Of a stretch of DNA of 64,000 nt, positions 53,315 through 63,440 are shown one piece after another. The notes below the pieces were generated by a model, which saw only the letters and a program-made list of their open reading frames with translations, had not been told where the DNA came from and ran no database searches. The position numbers and the translations under genes are program-made. Source of the DNA: Candidatus Bathyarchaeota archaeon (GTDB lineage Archaea; Thermoproteota; Bathyarchaeia; TCS64); contig JAGTRB010000009.1 of assembly GCA_018396865.1 (NCBI GenBank), positions 1 to 64,000 of the forward strand, in the 5' to 3' direction. Every line of letters begins with the position of its first letter. Position 1 is the first letter of the stretch.

Positions 53315-53707
53315 CTATTCATCTTCTATGATTCTTAGTGGTATCCTCACCCCCCTGCGGTTGTATACCGCCGAACTGGAAGGGGAGTATGGATAAGCGA
53401 GGATCATCATTACTAGGCCGTAGAAGTTTTTCAGGTCCTCGTGAGAGGGGACAACGCTCTCCGAGGGATGGGAATGGGCGGTTCCAATGATGGAGAAGTC
53501 TATGGGGAGGAGGTGCATGGGGAACTCCGCGAAGCCCCTACCAGAAACTGTCAGTGGAGGTATCAGAAAATCCTCTAGCTCCGCGCATCCTTCCCTAACC
53601 TTACCCCTAAGGAGGAGAATGACCTCCCTCGGATGCCCCTCTCTAGCTAGCTCTAGCATCGACTCCAAGAGCGGCCCCCCTATCTGAGCCATCGTGATCT
53701 TTCTCAT
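53315..53707 (-). CDS. JAMM/MPN+ metalloprotease
   Basis: The 130-residue protein has the complete JAMM site: Glu28 (HPREVILLLRG), His78-x-His80-Pro (AHSHP), Ser88 and Asp91 (PSHEDL). Stand-alone archaeal JAMM proteins act on isopeptide or C-terminal bonds of ubiquitin-like SAMP proteins, or as general desampylases. No ubiquitin-like gene is seen nearby. It is on the same strand as, and 83 bp upstream of, the GlmL-like gene, and divergent from the HAD gene. Confidence 0.9.
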   Translation of the reverse strand: MRKITMAQIGGPLLESMLELAREGHPREVILLLRGKVREGCAELEDFLIPPLTVSGRGFAEFPMHLLPIDFSIIGTAHSHPSESVVPSHEDLKNFYGLVMMILAYPYSPSSSAVYNRRGVRIPLRIIEDE

Positions 53708-53746
53708 AAGGATTAATTATGATGATCCATTACAGGTCACTTAAAC

Positions 53747-54478
53747 ATGATCAGGACGGTCCTCATAGACTATGATGGAACCCTCCACGACTCCGACTCT
53801 GTTCTCAGAGACAGCTTGGACGGGATACTGGGGTTGAGAGGGGATGAACTCTACCGCATATATCTCCACGAGATACATCGAGGCATAGTTCATAAATATT
53901 ATCCGGAGAGGCATGATGATCTCCTGTTCCACTGCTCTCTCATCTACAGTTATCTGAGGAGGCCCTTCGAAGCCCCCACCGCAACCCTATTCTGCAGGAG
54001 GTTTATGGAAGCCGAGGATAGGAGTTGGAGGGATCCCATCTACTTCGATGACGTTCTACCGGCCCTGGAGATGATGAAGAGGGGTGGCTTGAGGCTTTAT
54101 CTCTCCACGGGTAGGGATGCCGAGAGAAAGGCGGAGGCCCTAGAGAGGTATGCCGGTAAGAAGCTCTTCGAGGGGGTCTTCAGCGAGCCCTCCATAGGCC
54201 ACTTGAAGTCAAAGCCAGAATACTACCTCGCAGTTTTGAAGAGTTCTGGATCAAAGGCTGAGGAGACTGTGAGCATAGGAGACTCACCCATGACTGACAT
54301 AGGACCAGCCAAAATTATAGGCATAAAGACCATCTGGGTTAACAGGAGGAGGGAACCCCAACCAAACCAAGAAGAGCTCAAACCCAATTACGAGGTGAGT
54401 GGTCTTCTAGAGGCTGCGAGATTGATTCAAGCAATCAATGAGAGGCTCAATATATGGCCTCCTGAGAACTCTTTTTAA
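53747..54478 (+). CDS. HAD-superfamily hydrolase
   Basis: The 243-residue protein has motif I DYDGTLHDSD (Asp8 and Asp10), motif II LSTGRD, a Lys in HLKSKPEYY and motif IV SIGDSPMTDIGPAK. A helical cap lies between motifs I and II (residues ~15-95). It is a phosphatase of unknown substrate, possibly a phosphoglycolate or sugar-phosphate phosphatase. It is divergent from the JAMM gene, 39 bp apart. Confidence 0.88.
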   Translation: MIRTVLIDYDGTLHDSDSVLRDSLDGILGLRGDELYRIYLHEIHRGIVHKYYPERHDDLLFHCSLIYSYLRRPFEAPTATLFCRRFMEAEDRSWRDPIYFDDVLPALEMMKRGGLRLYLSTGRDAERKAEALERYAGKKLFEGVFSEPSIGHLKSKPEYYLAVLKSSGSKAEETVSIGDSPMTDIGPAKIIGIKTIWVNRRREPQPNQEELKPNYEVSGLLEAARLIQAINERLNIWPPENSF

Positions 54479-54707
54479 TGGCTTAGGATGGAGGTCCTTT
54501 ATAAATTAGATCATCATACTTCCACCTCATAAGTTATTTTTCCTTTCTAATTTAAATTCCATTCATTAATCGCTAATTTATTCCTATCCTTCATCGCGAT
54601 TGCTTAAAACCAATCGAGAAAAACCCAATTTTGACTCACCGTCGATCATTTATCCATAGATTTGTGAGCTTTATACTTTATAGAATGGGCCAAAAATGGG
54701 AATATGA

Positions 54708-55193
54708 TTAAATCTTTTTCAGGATCCACTTCTCCTTTGCATATCCTGTCTCTACTGTGGGTTGCTCCAGTGTTAGGTCTATAATGTTTGCACTTAAGCC
54801 GCACATCTCTTCTAGGGCGGCGAACATGAGGTTCGTCATGAAGTGGCTTGGGCTTGCCCCCTCCCTCACAAGCCTCATCGAGGAGTTTACGACCGAGACT
54901 CCAAACATCTCTATTATGACCTCATCCTCCTCGACCTTCGTCAACTGTATCTTCGCCAGGTATCCCATCTCCTCTAGGAAGCCTGCCACCCTCCTAAGGA
55001 CCTCGTAGGGCTCCCTGCTGGGGAACTCAACCCTCCTCCTTAACTCTTGAAACCCTATCCTCCCCACTTTTCTGAAGAAGGCCTCAGCAGCCTCCTTTCC
55101 ATGGGTCTCGGAGTAGGCTTTACAGATATTATAATTAACGAAGTCGAGAAACTCAGGCTTAATGGGCTTTATAGGGATCTCCTTGTCCAACAT
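54708..55193 (-). CDS. Hypothetical protein, 161 residues
   Basis: I cannot name a family. The first half is helical (EFLDFVNYNICKAYSETHGK, AAEAFFRKVGRIGFQELRRR). The second half alternates strands and helices (KVEEDEVIIEMFGVSVVNSS, FMTNLMFAALEEMCGLSANI). It ends EKWILKKI. The pattern loosely recalls V4R/hydrocarbon-binding sensor domains, but the cysteines of V4R are not present. It sits downstream of lsm-rpl37e on the same strand, 77 bp away. Confidence 0.7.
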   Translation of the reverse strand: MLDKEIPIKPIKPEFLDFVNYNICKAYSETHGKEAAEAFFRKVGRIGFQELRRRVEFPSREPYEVLRRVAGFLEEMGYLAKIQLTKVEEDEVIIEMFGVSVVNSSMRLVREGASPSHFMTNLMFAALEEMCGLSANIIDLTLEQPTVETGYAKEKWILKKI

Positions 55194-55269
55194 CGTAAAG
55201 ATAAATGGAATTAAAGAAGATTTATCGTTATCGGAATGATATGGCCTTGAGCCCTAGGCTAGGTGGGCT

Positions 55270-55452
55270 CTATACTAAGCGCCTCTCCCTGTTGAGGGTC
55301 TTCCTGCCCCAGGAATATCTCCTCAACCTTGGAGAGCTTCCATAGCCGCAGGCTGCACACCTCTTCTTCCTCACGTGATATGCTCTTCGCCCGCACCTCC
55401 TGCAGCGGATGTGCACCTTCTTGCCCGTGTGGAGGGCTGCTTTAGTCGGCAT
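55270..55452 (-). CDS. rpl37e: 50S ribosomal protein L37e
   Basis: The 60-residue protein carries [20 protein letters not shown] followed by ACGYG, the two CxxC knuckles of the L37e zinc ribbon, and [12 protein letters not shown]. It binds 23S rRNA. It lies 18 bp after the Sm-like gene, the usual archaeal pairing. Confidence 0.96.
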   Translation of the reverse strand: MPTKAALHTGKKVHIRCRRCGRRAYHVRKKRCAACGYGSSPRLRRYSWGRKTLNRERRLV

Positions 55453-55470
55453 CTCTATCTGGCCCCATTC

Positions 55471-55701
55471 CTAGTCTGAGGGGGGAGGTGAGATCATTAT
55501 CACGTTATCCCCCCTCAGAATTATGGTTCCAAGCCTCTCAACATTATTTGGGTCTGTTATAAGCTCGGTGTCTCTAAGAACGAGGTTCACGTGTTGGTCG
55601 AACCCCTCCAGCAACCCCCTTAGGGTCTTTCCCCCCCTAAGCTTAATCAGCACAGTCTTCCCGAGGCTCTGTTCAAGGACCTTCTCCACCATCTCAGCCA
55701 T
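55471..55701 (-). CDS. Sm-like (LSm) RNA-binding protein
   Basis: The 76-residue protein has Sm1 (IKLRGGKTLRGLLEGFDQHVN is the region; core G-x-L-x-G-F-D-x-H-x-N) and Sm2 (IILRGDNVIMI). Archaeal LSm proteins form hexa- or heptameric rings binding U-rich RNA. Gene order lsm-rpl37e is conserved across archaea. GAGGT is ~9 nt before the ATG. Confidence 0.95.
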   Translation of the reverse strand: MAEMVEKVLEQSLGKTVLIKLRGGKTLRGLLEGFDQHVNLVLRDTELITDPNNVERLGTIILRGDNVIMISPPPSD

Positions 55702-56262
55702 ACCAGCTTACCTCTCTTCTCCCACCTTCAAAGGCAGACCATAAACTGTTAGAATTTCACCTAATAAAGATTTTTGGGGCTGTGGAGCATTTCAATAGAG
55801 GCTGTAAAGGCAAGATGCTAAGGAAGTAGATAGCTGGAACTCATCTCTCCCCACACCGGAGCTTTATTTCAGAAGCTGCCATTATCGATATTTTCCTCGG
55901 TTTCACATAAAATTTTGAACCTCGTTAAGGGGAGCTATCTGGATCCAATCTCCATCAGGCTCTCTTCAAGCCGATAAAAACAGGAGCTGGTGCTCCAAAA
56001 TTTCAAAATTTCATATTACCCATCTCGATGTTTGGTCCTATTTATTCAACCGTGGATGCATTCTTGAGAGTTATGGCTTCATACCATCAGGCATTGCGGC
56101 GGGCTCTCAAAAGGTTTATTAAAGGGTTAAAGGCCTCAAGTGATGCAAAACCAGATTTGGACGACTTTTAGTCGGATGAAAATGGTTGGCAGGGGGAGTC
56201 AGGTTTAAATAATATGGGATTAGCCTCCATCGATCATAATACTTCAAAGTGGTGGGGGAGCC
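55702..56262. other. Intergenic region upstream of rpoB; no rpoH
   Basis: The 561 bp contain the lsm promoter at the left (CAGTTTATGG on the minus strand near 55740) and the rpoB promoter at the right. No frame of the size and composition of rpoH is present, although rpoH normally sits here in archaea. I see no structured RNA. Confidence 0.5.
56204..56211 (+). promoter_or_regulatory. TATA box and ribosome site for rpoB
   Basis: TTTAAATA is centred at 56207, predicting transcription from ~56233. GGTGG at 56251-56255 stands 7 bases before the TTG at 56263 and fixes that start. Confidence 0.6.
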
Positions 56263-59200
56263 TTGAGTCTCACTAGTGAGGATCTCTGGGAGGTCATGAA
56301 GGCCTTCTTCGCCGAGGAGGGGCTTGTGAACCAGCACCTTAGGAGTTACAACGAGTTCATCGATAGAACCCTCCAAGAGGTGATTGATGAGATAGGAGGC
56401 ATCACGATAGAGGTTCCAGGCCACACCTACAAGATAAGGTTTGGGCAGATAAAGGTTGGAGACCCCAGGATCGTTGAGGTCGATGGAACCATCCGGAGCA
56501 TATACCCGAGGGAGGCGAGGATAAGGAATATGACCTACTCAGCCCCCCTCTACCTGGAGACTTTCCTAGACCACGACGGCGAGAACTCGAGTGAGGTTGT
56601 TAATATAGGCGACCTCCCCATCATGGTTAAATCCTGCCTCTGCCCCCTCTCGAAGCTCTCGCCGGAGGAGCTTCTAAGAATTGGGGAGGACCCCGACGAG
56701 GCTGGAGGGTACTTCATCATTAATGGCTCCGAGAGAGTGATAGTAGCCCTAGAGGACCTGGCCCCCAACAGGGTCCTCGTGGAGATAGATAACAGGGGCT
56801 CTAGACCGGTATATAGGGGGAAAGTGTTCTCGACCACCGTCGGCTTCAGGGCCCGCATAGATATGGCCCTCAAGGCCAAGGGGGACATGGTGGTCTCGAT
56901 ACCCGGCGTACCCGTCCCAATACCCTTCGTGGTCTTGATGAGGGCTCTGGGCGTCGAGACGGACAGGGAGATCGCTAACCTAGTCTCACTGGATGAAGAG
57001 ATCCTGAGGGAGCTGGAGCCGTCCTTTAGGGAGGCCAGCAACGTCGAGTCCGTTGAGGACGCGATCCTTTACATTGGTAACAGGGTGGCCTTCGGCCAGG
57101 TGAAGGAGTTCAGGGTTGAGAGGGCTGAGGCAATACTCGACCTCAACCTCCTCCCCCATATAGGGAGGGAGAAGAAGGATCGCTTCGAGAAGGCCATATT
57201 CCTCGGGGAGATGGCCTCTAGGATTATCGAACTCAAGCTAGGCAGACGTGTGGAGGACGATAAGGACCATCTCAAGAACAAGAGGGTTAGGCTCTCAGGC
57301 CCCCTGCTGGCTGAGCTCTTCAGGAGCGCCTTTTGGGGCCTCTATCGAGATATGCGATACCAGCTAAGGAGGATGAGCGGAAGGAGGAAGGGCGTCCTCA
57401 TCTCGGCGGCTGTGAGGCCTGGTATCATAACCAGTAGGCTCCAGCACGCCCTTGCAACGGGGAACTGGAGGAGGGGCAGGGTTGGGATGACCCAGCTTCT
57501 GGATAGGACTACGACCCTCTCTGCCTTAAGCCACCTCAGGCGCCTCCAATCTCCCCTCAGCAGGAGTCAGCCGAACTTCGAGGCTAGGGATCTCCACTCA
57601 ACCCACTGGGGGAGGCTCTGCCCTAACGAGACCCCTGAGGGGGCGAACTGCGGCCTCGTCAAGAACCTAGCCCTCATGGCCAGCGTCTCAATGGGGGCTG
57701 ATCCGGAGAAGGTCAAGAGGGCTCTACTACACCTCGGGGTCATCCCGGCGAGGATAGCCGACTATGAGACCAGGTTTAAAGGTGCGAAGGTTTTCGTCGA
57801 GGGCTACCTCCTGGGCTACTCCTTAAACCCCCTCGAGCTCGTCGAGACTGTTAGGGAGATGCGGAGGGGTGGAGAGATAAGCGCGGAGGTAAACATAGCC
57901 TACTACGATCACCTGAACGAGATATATGTGAACTGTGACGACGGGCGTATCAGGAGGCCTCTAATAGTCGTCAGGGAGGGTAAGCCCCTTCTGAAGGCCA
58001 GACACGTAAGGAATCTACAGCTGGGGCGATGGAAGTGGAGCGATCTCATCAGGGAGGGGATTATTGAGTACCTCGACGCTGAGGAGGAGGAGAATGCCTA
58101 CATCGCCCTAGATCAGAGCCAGTTAACAGAGCAGCATACCCACATGGAGATATGCAGCTATACTATACTGGGTGTGGCGGCCTCTCTAATCCCATATGCG
58201 GAGCATAACCAGTCTCCGAGAAACACTTACCACTCGGCGATGGCCAAGCAATCGGCGGGTCTCTACGCGGTCAACTACAGGGACAGGACCGACACGAGGG
58301 GGCACGTGCTCCACTATCCCCAAAAGCCCTTGACTAGGACCAAGCCAATGGAGGTTATAGGCTACGAGAGGAGGCCGTCGGGCCAGAACTTCGTGGTCGC
58401 CGTCCTCAGCTCCAACGGGTATAATATGGAGGACGCCATAATCTTCAACAAGTCCAGCATTGAGAGAGGGCTCGGCCACTCAACCTTCTACAGGATATAC
58501 AAGGCCGAGTGCAAGAAGTACCTCGGCGGGGCCGAGGATAAGCTGACCAGGCCAGAGCCCGGGATAAGGGGATATCACGGAGCCGAGGCATACAGGTTGC
58601 TGGAGGACGACGGGATAATCTCAGTCGAGTCCGAGATAAGAGGGGGCGACATATTGATCGGGAGGATCAGCCCCCCAAGGTTCATGGAGGAGTACCGTGG
58701 ATTCGAGGTGGGGGGACCCCAGCTCAGAGACACGTCGATAGGGGTCAGACCCACAGAGGAGGGCGTCGTCGACACCGTCTTCGTCGCTAAGGATGCCGAG
58801 GGAGCCCATCTCGTGAAGGTCAAGGTACGAAGCCACAGGATCCCAGAGCTCGGGGATAAGTTCGTCTCCCGCCACGGCCAGAAGGGTGTTATTGGCATGA
58901 TAGTTCCCCAGGAGGATATGCCCTTCAGCGTCCACGGTATAATCCCTGACATCATCATAAACCCACATGCCTTCCCATCAAGGATGACCATCGGCCAGTT
59001 CATAGAATCCATAGCTGGGAAGGTCGCCGCCCTGAGGGGACGGGAGGTCGATGGAACCCCCTTCGACAACGAGAAGGCCGCCACCCTCAAGGAGGCCCTT
59101 AGGGCCCTGGGCTTCCAGCCGAGCGGTAGGGAGGAGATGTACGACGGGATAAGCGGTAGGAGGTTCGACGCTGACATCTTCATAGGGGTGGTCTACTACC

Positions 59201-59589
59201 AGAAGCTCCACCACATGGTCATAGACAAGATCCACGCCAGGGCGAGGGGGCAGGTCCAGATGCTGACGAGGCAGCCGACCGAGGGGAGGTCGAGAGGTGG
59301 AGGCCTGAGGTTCGGAGAGATGGAGAGAGACTGCTTAGTTGGACACGGAGCAGCGATGCTCCTAAAGGACAGGCTTCTAGAGGAATCTGACGCCTATACA
59401 ATATACCTGTGCAGGAGATGTGGGAAGCTGGCATACTACGACATAAGGCAGAGGAGATACGTGTGCCCCATATGCGGGGAGAAGGGTCTGATCGAGCAGT
59501 TGACGGTCTCCTACGCCTTCAAGCTACTCCTCCAGGAGCTCCAGAGCCTCTGCATATCCCCAACCCTAGAGGTCAGTAAGGAGGTTTAA
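56263..59589 (+). CDS. rpoB: DNA-directed RNA polymerase subunit B (unsplit)
   Basis: The 1108-residue second-largest subunit is encoded by one gene, not split into B' and B''. Motifs include CPNETPEGANCGLVKNLA, EDAIIFNKSSIERG, GDKFVSRHGQKGVIG and HAFPSRMTIGQ, which line the active centre. The C-terminal zinc ribbon is CRRCGKLAYYDIRQRRYVCP and then ICG. The TTG start has a well-spaced GGTGG. It is the first gene of the rpoB-rpoA-rpl30e-nusA operon; its stop is 2 bp before rpoA. Confidence 0.98.
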   Translation: MSLTSEDLWEVMKAFFAEEGLVNQHLRSYNEFIDRTLQEVIDEIGGITIEVPGHTYKIRFGQIKVGDPRIVEVDGTIRSIYPREARIRNMTYSAPLYLETFLDHDGENSSEVVNIGDLPIMVKSCLCPLSKLSPEELLRIGEDPDEAGGYFIINGSERVIVALEDLAPNRVLVEIDNRGSRPVYRGKVFSTTVGFRARIDMALKAKGDMVVSIPGVPVPIPFVVLMRALGVETDREIANLVSLDEEILRELEPSFREASNVESVEDAILYIGNRVAFGQVKEFRVERAEAILDLNLLPHIGREKKDRFEKAIFLGEMASRIIELKLGRRVEDDKDHLKNKRVRLSGPLLAELFRSAFWGLYRDMRYQLRRMSGRRKGVLISAAVRPGIITSRLQHALATGNWRRGRVGMTQLLDRTTTLSALSHLRRLQSPLSRSQPNFEARDLHSTHWGRLCPNETPEGANCGLVKNLALMASVSMGADPEKVKRALLHLGVIPARIADYETRFKGAKVFVEGYLLGYSLNPLELVETVREMRRGGEISAEVNIAYYDHLNEIYVNCDDGRIRRPLIVVREGKPLLKARHVRNLQLGRWKWSDLIREGIIEYLDAEEEENAYIALDQSQLTEQHTHMEICSYTILGVAASLIPYAEHNQSPRNTYHSAMAKQSAGLYAVNYRDRTDTRGHVLHYPQKPLTRTKPMEVIGYERRPSGQNFVVAVLSSNGYNMEDAIIFNKSSIERGLGHSTFYRIYKAECKKYLGGAEDKLTRPEPGIRGYHGAEAYRLLEDDGIISVESEIRGGDILIGRISPPRFMEEYRGFEVGGPQLRDTSIGVRPTEEGVVDTVFVAKDAEGAHLVKVKVRSHRIPELGDKFVSRHGQKGVIGMIVPQEDMPFSVHGIIPDIIINPHAFPSRMTIGQFIESIAGKVAALRGREVDGTPFDNEKAATLKEALRALGFQPSGREEMYDGISGRRFDADIFIGVVYYQKLHHMVIDKIHARARGQVQMLTRQPTEGRSRGGGLRFGEMERDCLVGHGAAMLLKDRLLEESDAYTIYLCRRCGKLAYYDIRQRRYVCPICGEKGLIEQLTVSYAFKLLLQELQSLCISPTLEVSKEV

Positions 59590-59591
59590 GT

Positions 59592-62500
59592 TTGAAGGCC
59601 CTTAACGCGATCAGGTTCGGCATCCTCTCCCCTGATGAGATAAGGAGGCTATCGGTCGTAGAGATACAGACACCAGAGACATATGACGAGGACGGGGCCC
59701 CCATCTCTGGAGGCCTTATGGATGGGAGGCTTGGGACACTCGAGCCCCGCCAGCGCTGCAGGACATGCGGTAACACATCCCTCAACTGTCCGGGGCACTT
59801 CGGGCACATAGAGCTCGCGGTCCCTGTTATACACGTCGAGTTCGCGAAGTACATCCACAGACTCTTACTCGCGACATGTAGGAGCTGTGGGAGGATACTG
59901 CTGCCAGATGACGAGATATTTGAGCTGAGGGATAAACTTGAGGAGGAGAGGAGCCTCTTCGGGAAGGTTAGCGAGGAGATAATCCTCGAGGTTCTGAGGA
60001 GGGCGAAGAAGTACAAGAGGGGGAGGCAGTGCCCCCACTGCGGGGCTAGGCAGAAGAATGTGAAGTTCCTCAAACCCACTACCTTCTATGAGGTTGAGGG
60101 CGAGGAAGAAGAGGGTGAGGAGGAGGCAGCCCCTGAGGACGTGAGCCAGAGGCTCACATCAAGCATGGTAAGGGAGTGGCTTGAGAGGATAAAGGATGAG
60201 GACCTGCCTCTCCTCGGCTTCGATCCCTCCATAGCGAGGCCCGAGTGGATGGTGCTCCAGGTGCTCCCAGTCCCACCAGTTGATGTCCGACCCAGCATCA
60301 TCCTAGAGTCCGGGATAAGGGCTGAGGACGACCTCACCCACAAGCTGGTGGACATAATAAGGATAAACCAGAGGCTGAGGGAGAACATAGACGCCGGGGC
60401 CCCGACACTCATAATAGAGGACCTCTCAGAGCTCCTCCAGTATCATGTGACCACGTACTTCGATAATGAGGTCTCAGGCATCCCTCCGGCTCGCCACAGG
60501 TCCGGCAGGCCCCTCAAGAGCCTAGCCCAGAGGCTGAAGGGTAAGGAGGGAAGGTTTAGGGGTAACCTCTCGGGTAAGAGGGTGGACTACTCTGCGAGGA
60601 CGGTCATCTCCCCAGACCCAAACCTAGACATTAACGAGGTGGGTGTACCGGTCCACATAGCCATACGCCTAACGGTCCCTGAGACCGTCACGGAGAGGAA
60701 TATAGAGGAGATGAGGAGGCTAATAATCAACGGTCCTTACAGGCATCCGGGCGCCCTCTACATCATAAGGCCAGATGGGAAGCGCGTGAGGCTGGAGTTT
60801 GTGGCCGACCGTGAGAAGGTGGCTGCGGCGATAGAGCCGGGCTTCATCGTTGAGAGGCACCTAAGGGATGGCGATATAGCCCTCTTCAACAGGCAGCCCA
60901 GCCTCCACAGGATGAGCATCATGGCCCACAGGGTTAAGGTCCTCCCATACAAGACCTTCAGGCTCCACCTAGCGGTATGCGCACCTTATAACGCTGACTT
61001 CGACGGGGACGAGATGAACCTCCACATCCCCCAGAGCAAGGAGGCCCAGGCCGAGGCCCTCTTCCTGATGCAGGTGCAGGACCAGATCCTATCACCTAGA
61101 TATGGAGCACCCATAATAGGGGCCTCCAGGGACTTTATAACCGGGGCCTACCTCCTCACAAGGAAGGGCACATTGCTTACAAGCGGGGAGGTGGGAAGGC
61201 TCCTCACAGCGGCTGGTTACAGGGGGGCCATTCCCGAACCCACGGTCAGTGACCCCGAGCCATTATGGTCTGGGAAGGACATCTTCAGCCTCTTCCTCCC
61301 AAAAGACTTCAACTTCGTCTCTAGGGCGAGCATCTGCCGCCACTGTACAACCTGTGAGCAGGAGAGGTGCCCATACGACGCCTATGTGATGATAAGGCAG
61401 GGTCACCTCATCACAGGGGTCATAGATAAAAATAGTATAGGAGGGGAGATCCCTGAGACCATATTCCACAGGATAGTGAAGGATTATGGAACCGATGTGG
61501 GACACCAGTTCTTGAACTCTATCTGTCGCCTCCTGAATGAGTTCATGTCTATGAGGGGGTTCACCTACGCCCTGGACGAGCTCGAGATTGGTGAGAGGGA
61601 GAGGAGGGAGATAAGCAAGGTGATGAAACAGATGGAGAGGAGCGTCCAAGAACTCATCGAGGAGTTCAGGATGGGGAAGCTGAGGAGGCTTCCAGGGCAG
61701 ACCTTGGAGGAGTCCTTCGAGATCCAGGTGATGAACGAGCTCTCTAAGGCCAGGGATGAGGCCGGGGAGGTTGTCGAAGAGGGTCTAGGATGGGAGAACT
61801 CGGGGATAATAATGACGAGGACTGGTGCCAGGGGCTCAAGCCTAAACCTTGGACAGATGATGGGCTCGGTGGGGCAGCAGGCGATAAGGGGTAAGAGGAT
61901 AATGAGGGGCTACTCGAACAGAACCCTGCCCCACTTCAGGGAGGGGGATCCATCACCCCATGCCAGGGGCTTCATATACAGCTGTTATAGGGACGGTCTC
62001 AACCCCATCGAGTTCTTCTTCCACGCTATGGGGGGAAGGGAGGGGCTGGTCGACACAGCTGTTAGAACCCAGCAGAGCGGGTATATGCAGCGACGCCTGA
62101 TAAACGCCCTCGAACATCTAAGGGTCGAGTACGATGGAACCGTCAGGGACTCCCTCGGCAACATAATAGAGTTCAGGTACGGTGAGGACGGTGTAGACCC
62201 CGCTAAGAGCGACCACGGAAAGGCCGTCAACATAGAGCAGCTCATAGAGAGGATAAAGATATTCATGGAAGGCGGGGAGCCCGCATCCAAGGATTATATA
62301 GAGGCCAGGCTGAAGGACGTTGAAGGGAGGCTGACTCCGAGCCTCATAGAGGATCTTAAAAGGAGATTACCCGCCTCCGGCCTGAGCAGGGAGGGGGTTG
62401 AAGAGGTCCTCAATACGGCGCTAAGAAACTATGACTTCAGCTTGGTCGAGGCGGGGGAGGCCGTCGGAACCGTAGCCGCCCAGTCCATAGGTGAGCCTGG

Positions 62501-63440
62501 AACCCAGATGACCCTCCGAACCTTCCACTACGCCGGGGTCGCAGAGCTCAACGTAACCCTCGGCCTACCAAGGCTGATAGAGCTTGTCGATGCAAGAAGG
62601 GTTCCCTCCACCCCAGTTATGACCGTTTATCTAGATGAGAGGCATAGGAGGAACCCTGAGAAGGCAAGAGAGGTGGCTCAGAGGCTTACTTACACGGTCA
62701 TAGGTGACATTGTCAGAAGCTTAAACATCGATGTGAAGAGGGATGTCATGGAGATAACCTTCGATCCCTCGAAGATGGAGGATCTTGGGGTCAACCAAGT
62801 GGAGTTGGAGGCAGCCCTCCATAGGATGGAGAGGGAGCTGGGAAAGGCCGAAAAACTGGATGAATACACATACAGTGTCAAGCTCTCAAAGAAGGCCCCA
62901 GACCCCGAGAGGCTGATGGAGAAGCCGGTGAAGGGTGTCCCCCAGATAAAGAGGGCTCTAACCATATTAGAGGGGGATGAATGGGTGATAAGAACCGACG
63001 GCTCCAGCCTCAAGGATGTCTTAAACATCGAGGGTGTAGACCCTCTGAGGACGACGACAAACGACATACATGAGATCGCAGAGGTCCTCGGCATAGAGGC
63101 GGCAAGGAACGCCCTTATAAGGGAGGCCCATAATGTCCTGGAGGAGCAGGGTCTAGACGTGGATATAAGGCATGTGATGCTCGTAGCCGATATAATGACC
63201 AACTCTGGAGAGGTCCAGCAGATAGGTAGGCACGGGATAAGCGGAGAGAAGAGCAGCGTCCTCGCAAGGGCCGCCTTCGAGCTAACCGTCCAACACCTAG
63301 TCAACGCCGCCGTTAAGGGCGAGAGAGACCCCCTGAAAGGGGTTGTTGAGAACATCATCGTCGGGCAGTCGATGCCCATAGGAACCGGGAGCGTTGAGCT
63401 CTTCATGACCATGGGAGGAGGGCATAATGAGCGTAAGTGA
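59592..63440 (+). CDS. rpoA: DNA-directed RNA polymerase largest subunit, A' and A'' fused
   Basis: The 1282-residue protein covers both A' and A''. Zinc sites CRTCGNTSLNCPGHFGH and CRSCGRILLP lie near the N-terminus, the catalytic NADFDGDEMNLH near residue 470, the bridge helix/funnel in the middle, and the A'' trigger-loop region GEPGTQMTLRTFHYAG around residue 970. In most Cren- and Euryarchaeota this is split into rpoA1 and rpoA2. No intein is visible. TTG start, with GGAGGT at 59578-59584. The end overlaps rpl30e by 14 bp. Confidence 0.98.
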   Translation: MKALNAIRFGILSPDEIRRLSVVEIQTPETYDEDGAPISGGLMDGRLGTLEPRQRCRTCGNTSLNCPGHFGHIELAVPVIHVEFAKYIHRLLLATCRSCGRILLPDDEIFELRDKLEEERSLFGKVSEEIILEVLRRAKKYKRGRQCPHCGARQKNVKFLKPTTFYEVEGEEEEGEEEAAPEDVSQRLTSSMVREWLERIKDEDLPLLGFDPSIARPEWMVLQVLPVPPVDVRPSIILESGIRAEDDLTHKLVDIIRINQRLRENIDAGAPTLIIEDLSELLQYHVTTYFDNEVSGIPPARHRSGRPLKSLAQRLKGKEGRFRGNLSGKRVDYSARTVISPDPNLDINEVGVPVHIAIRLTVPETVTERNIEEMRRLIINGPYRHPGALYIIRPDGKRVRLEFVADREKVAAAIEPGFIVERHLRDGDIALFNRQPSLHRMSIMAHRVKVLPYKTFRLHLAVCAPYNADFDGDEMNLHIPQSKEAQAEALFLMQVQDQILSPRYGAPIIGASRDFITGAYLLTRKGTLLTSGEVGRLLTAAGYRGAIPEPTVSDPEPLWSGKDIFSLFLPKDFNFVSRASICRHCTTCEQERCPYDAYVMIRQGHLITGVIDKNSIGGEIPETIFHRIVKDYGTDVGHQFLNSICRLLNEFMSMRGFTYALDELEIGERERREISKVMKQMERSVQELIEEFRMGKLRRLPGQTLEESFEIQVMNELSKARDEAGEVVEEGLGWENSGIIMTRTGARGSSLNLGQMMGSVGQQAIRGKRIMRGYSNRTLPHFREGDPSPHARGFIYSCYRDGLNPIEFFFHAMGGREGLVDTAVRTQQSGYMQRRLINALEHLRVEYDGTVRDSLGNIIEFRYGEDGVDPAKSDHGKAVNIEQLIERIKIFMEGGEPASKDYIEARLKDVEGRLTPSLIEDLKRRLPASGLSREGVEEVLNTALRNYDFSLVEAGEAVGTVAAQSIGEPGTQMTLRTFHYAGVAELNVTLGLPRLIELVDARRVPSTPVMTVYLDERHRRNPEKAREVAQRLTYTVIGDIVRSLNIDVKRDVMEITFDPSKMEDLGVNQVELEAALHRMERELGKAEKLDEYTYSVKLSKKAPDPERLMEKPVKGVPQIKRALTILEGDEWVIRTDGSSLKDVLNIEGVDPLRTTTNDIHEIAEVLGIEAARNALIREAHNVLEEQGLDVDIRHVMLVADIMTNSGEVQQIGRHGISGEKSSVLARAAFELTVQHLVNAAVKGERDPLKGVVENIIVGQSMPIGTGSVELFMTMGGGHNERK

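Noticed and set aside
20296-63440. Inteins in rtcB, rpoB or rpoA, common sites in archaea
   Set aside because: Lengths are normal and conserved motifs are uninterrupted.
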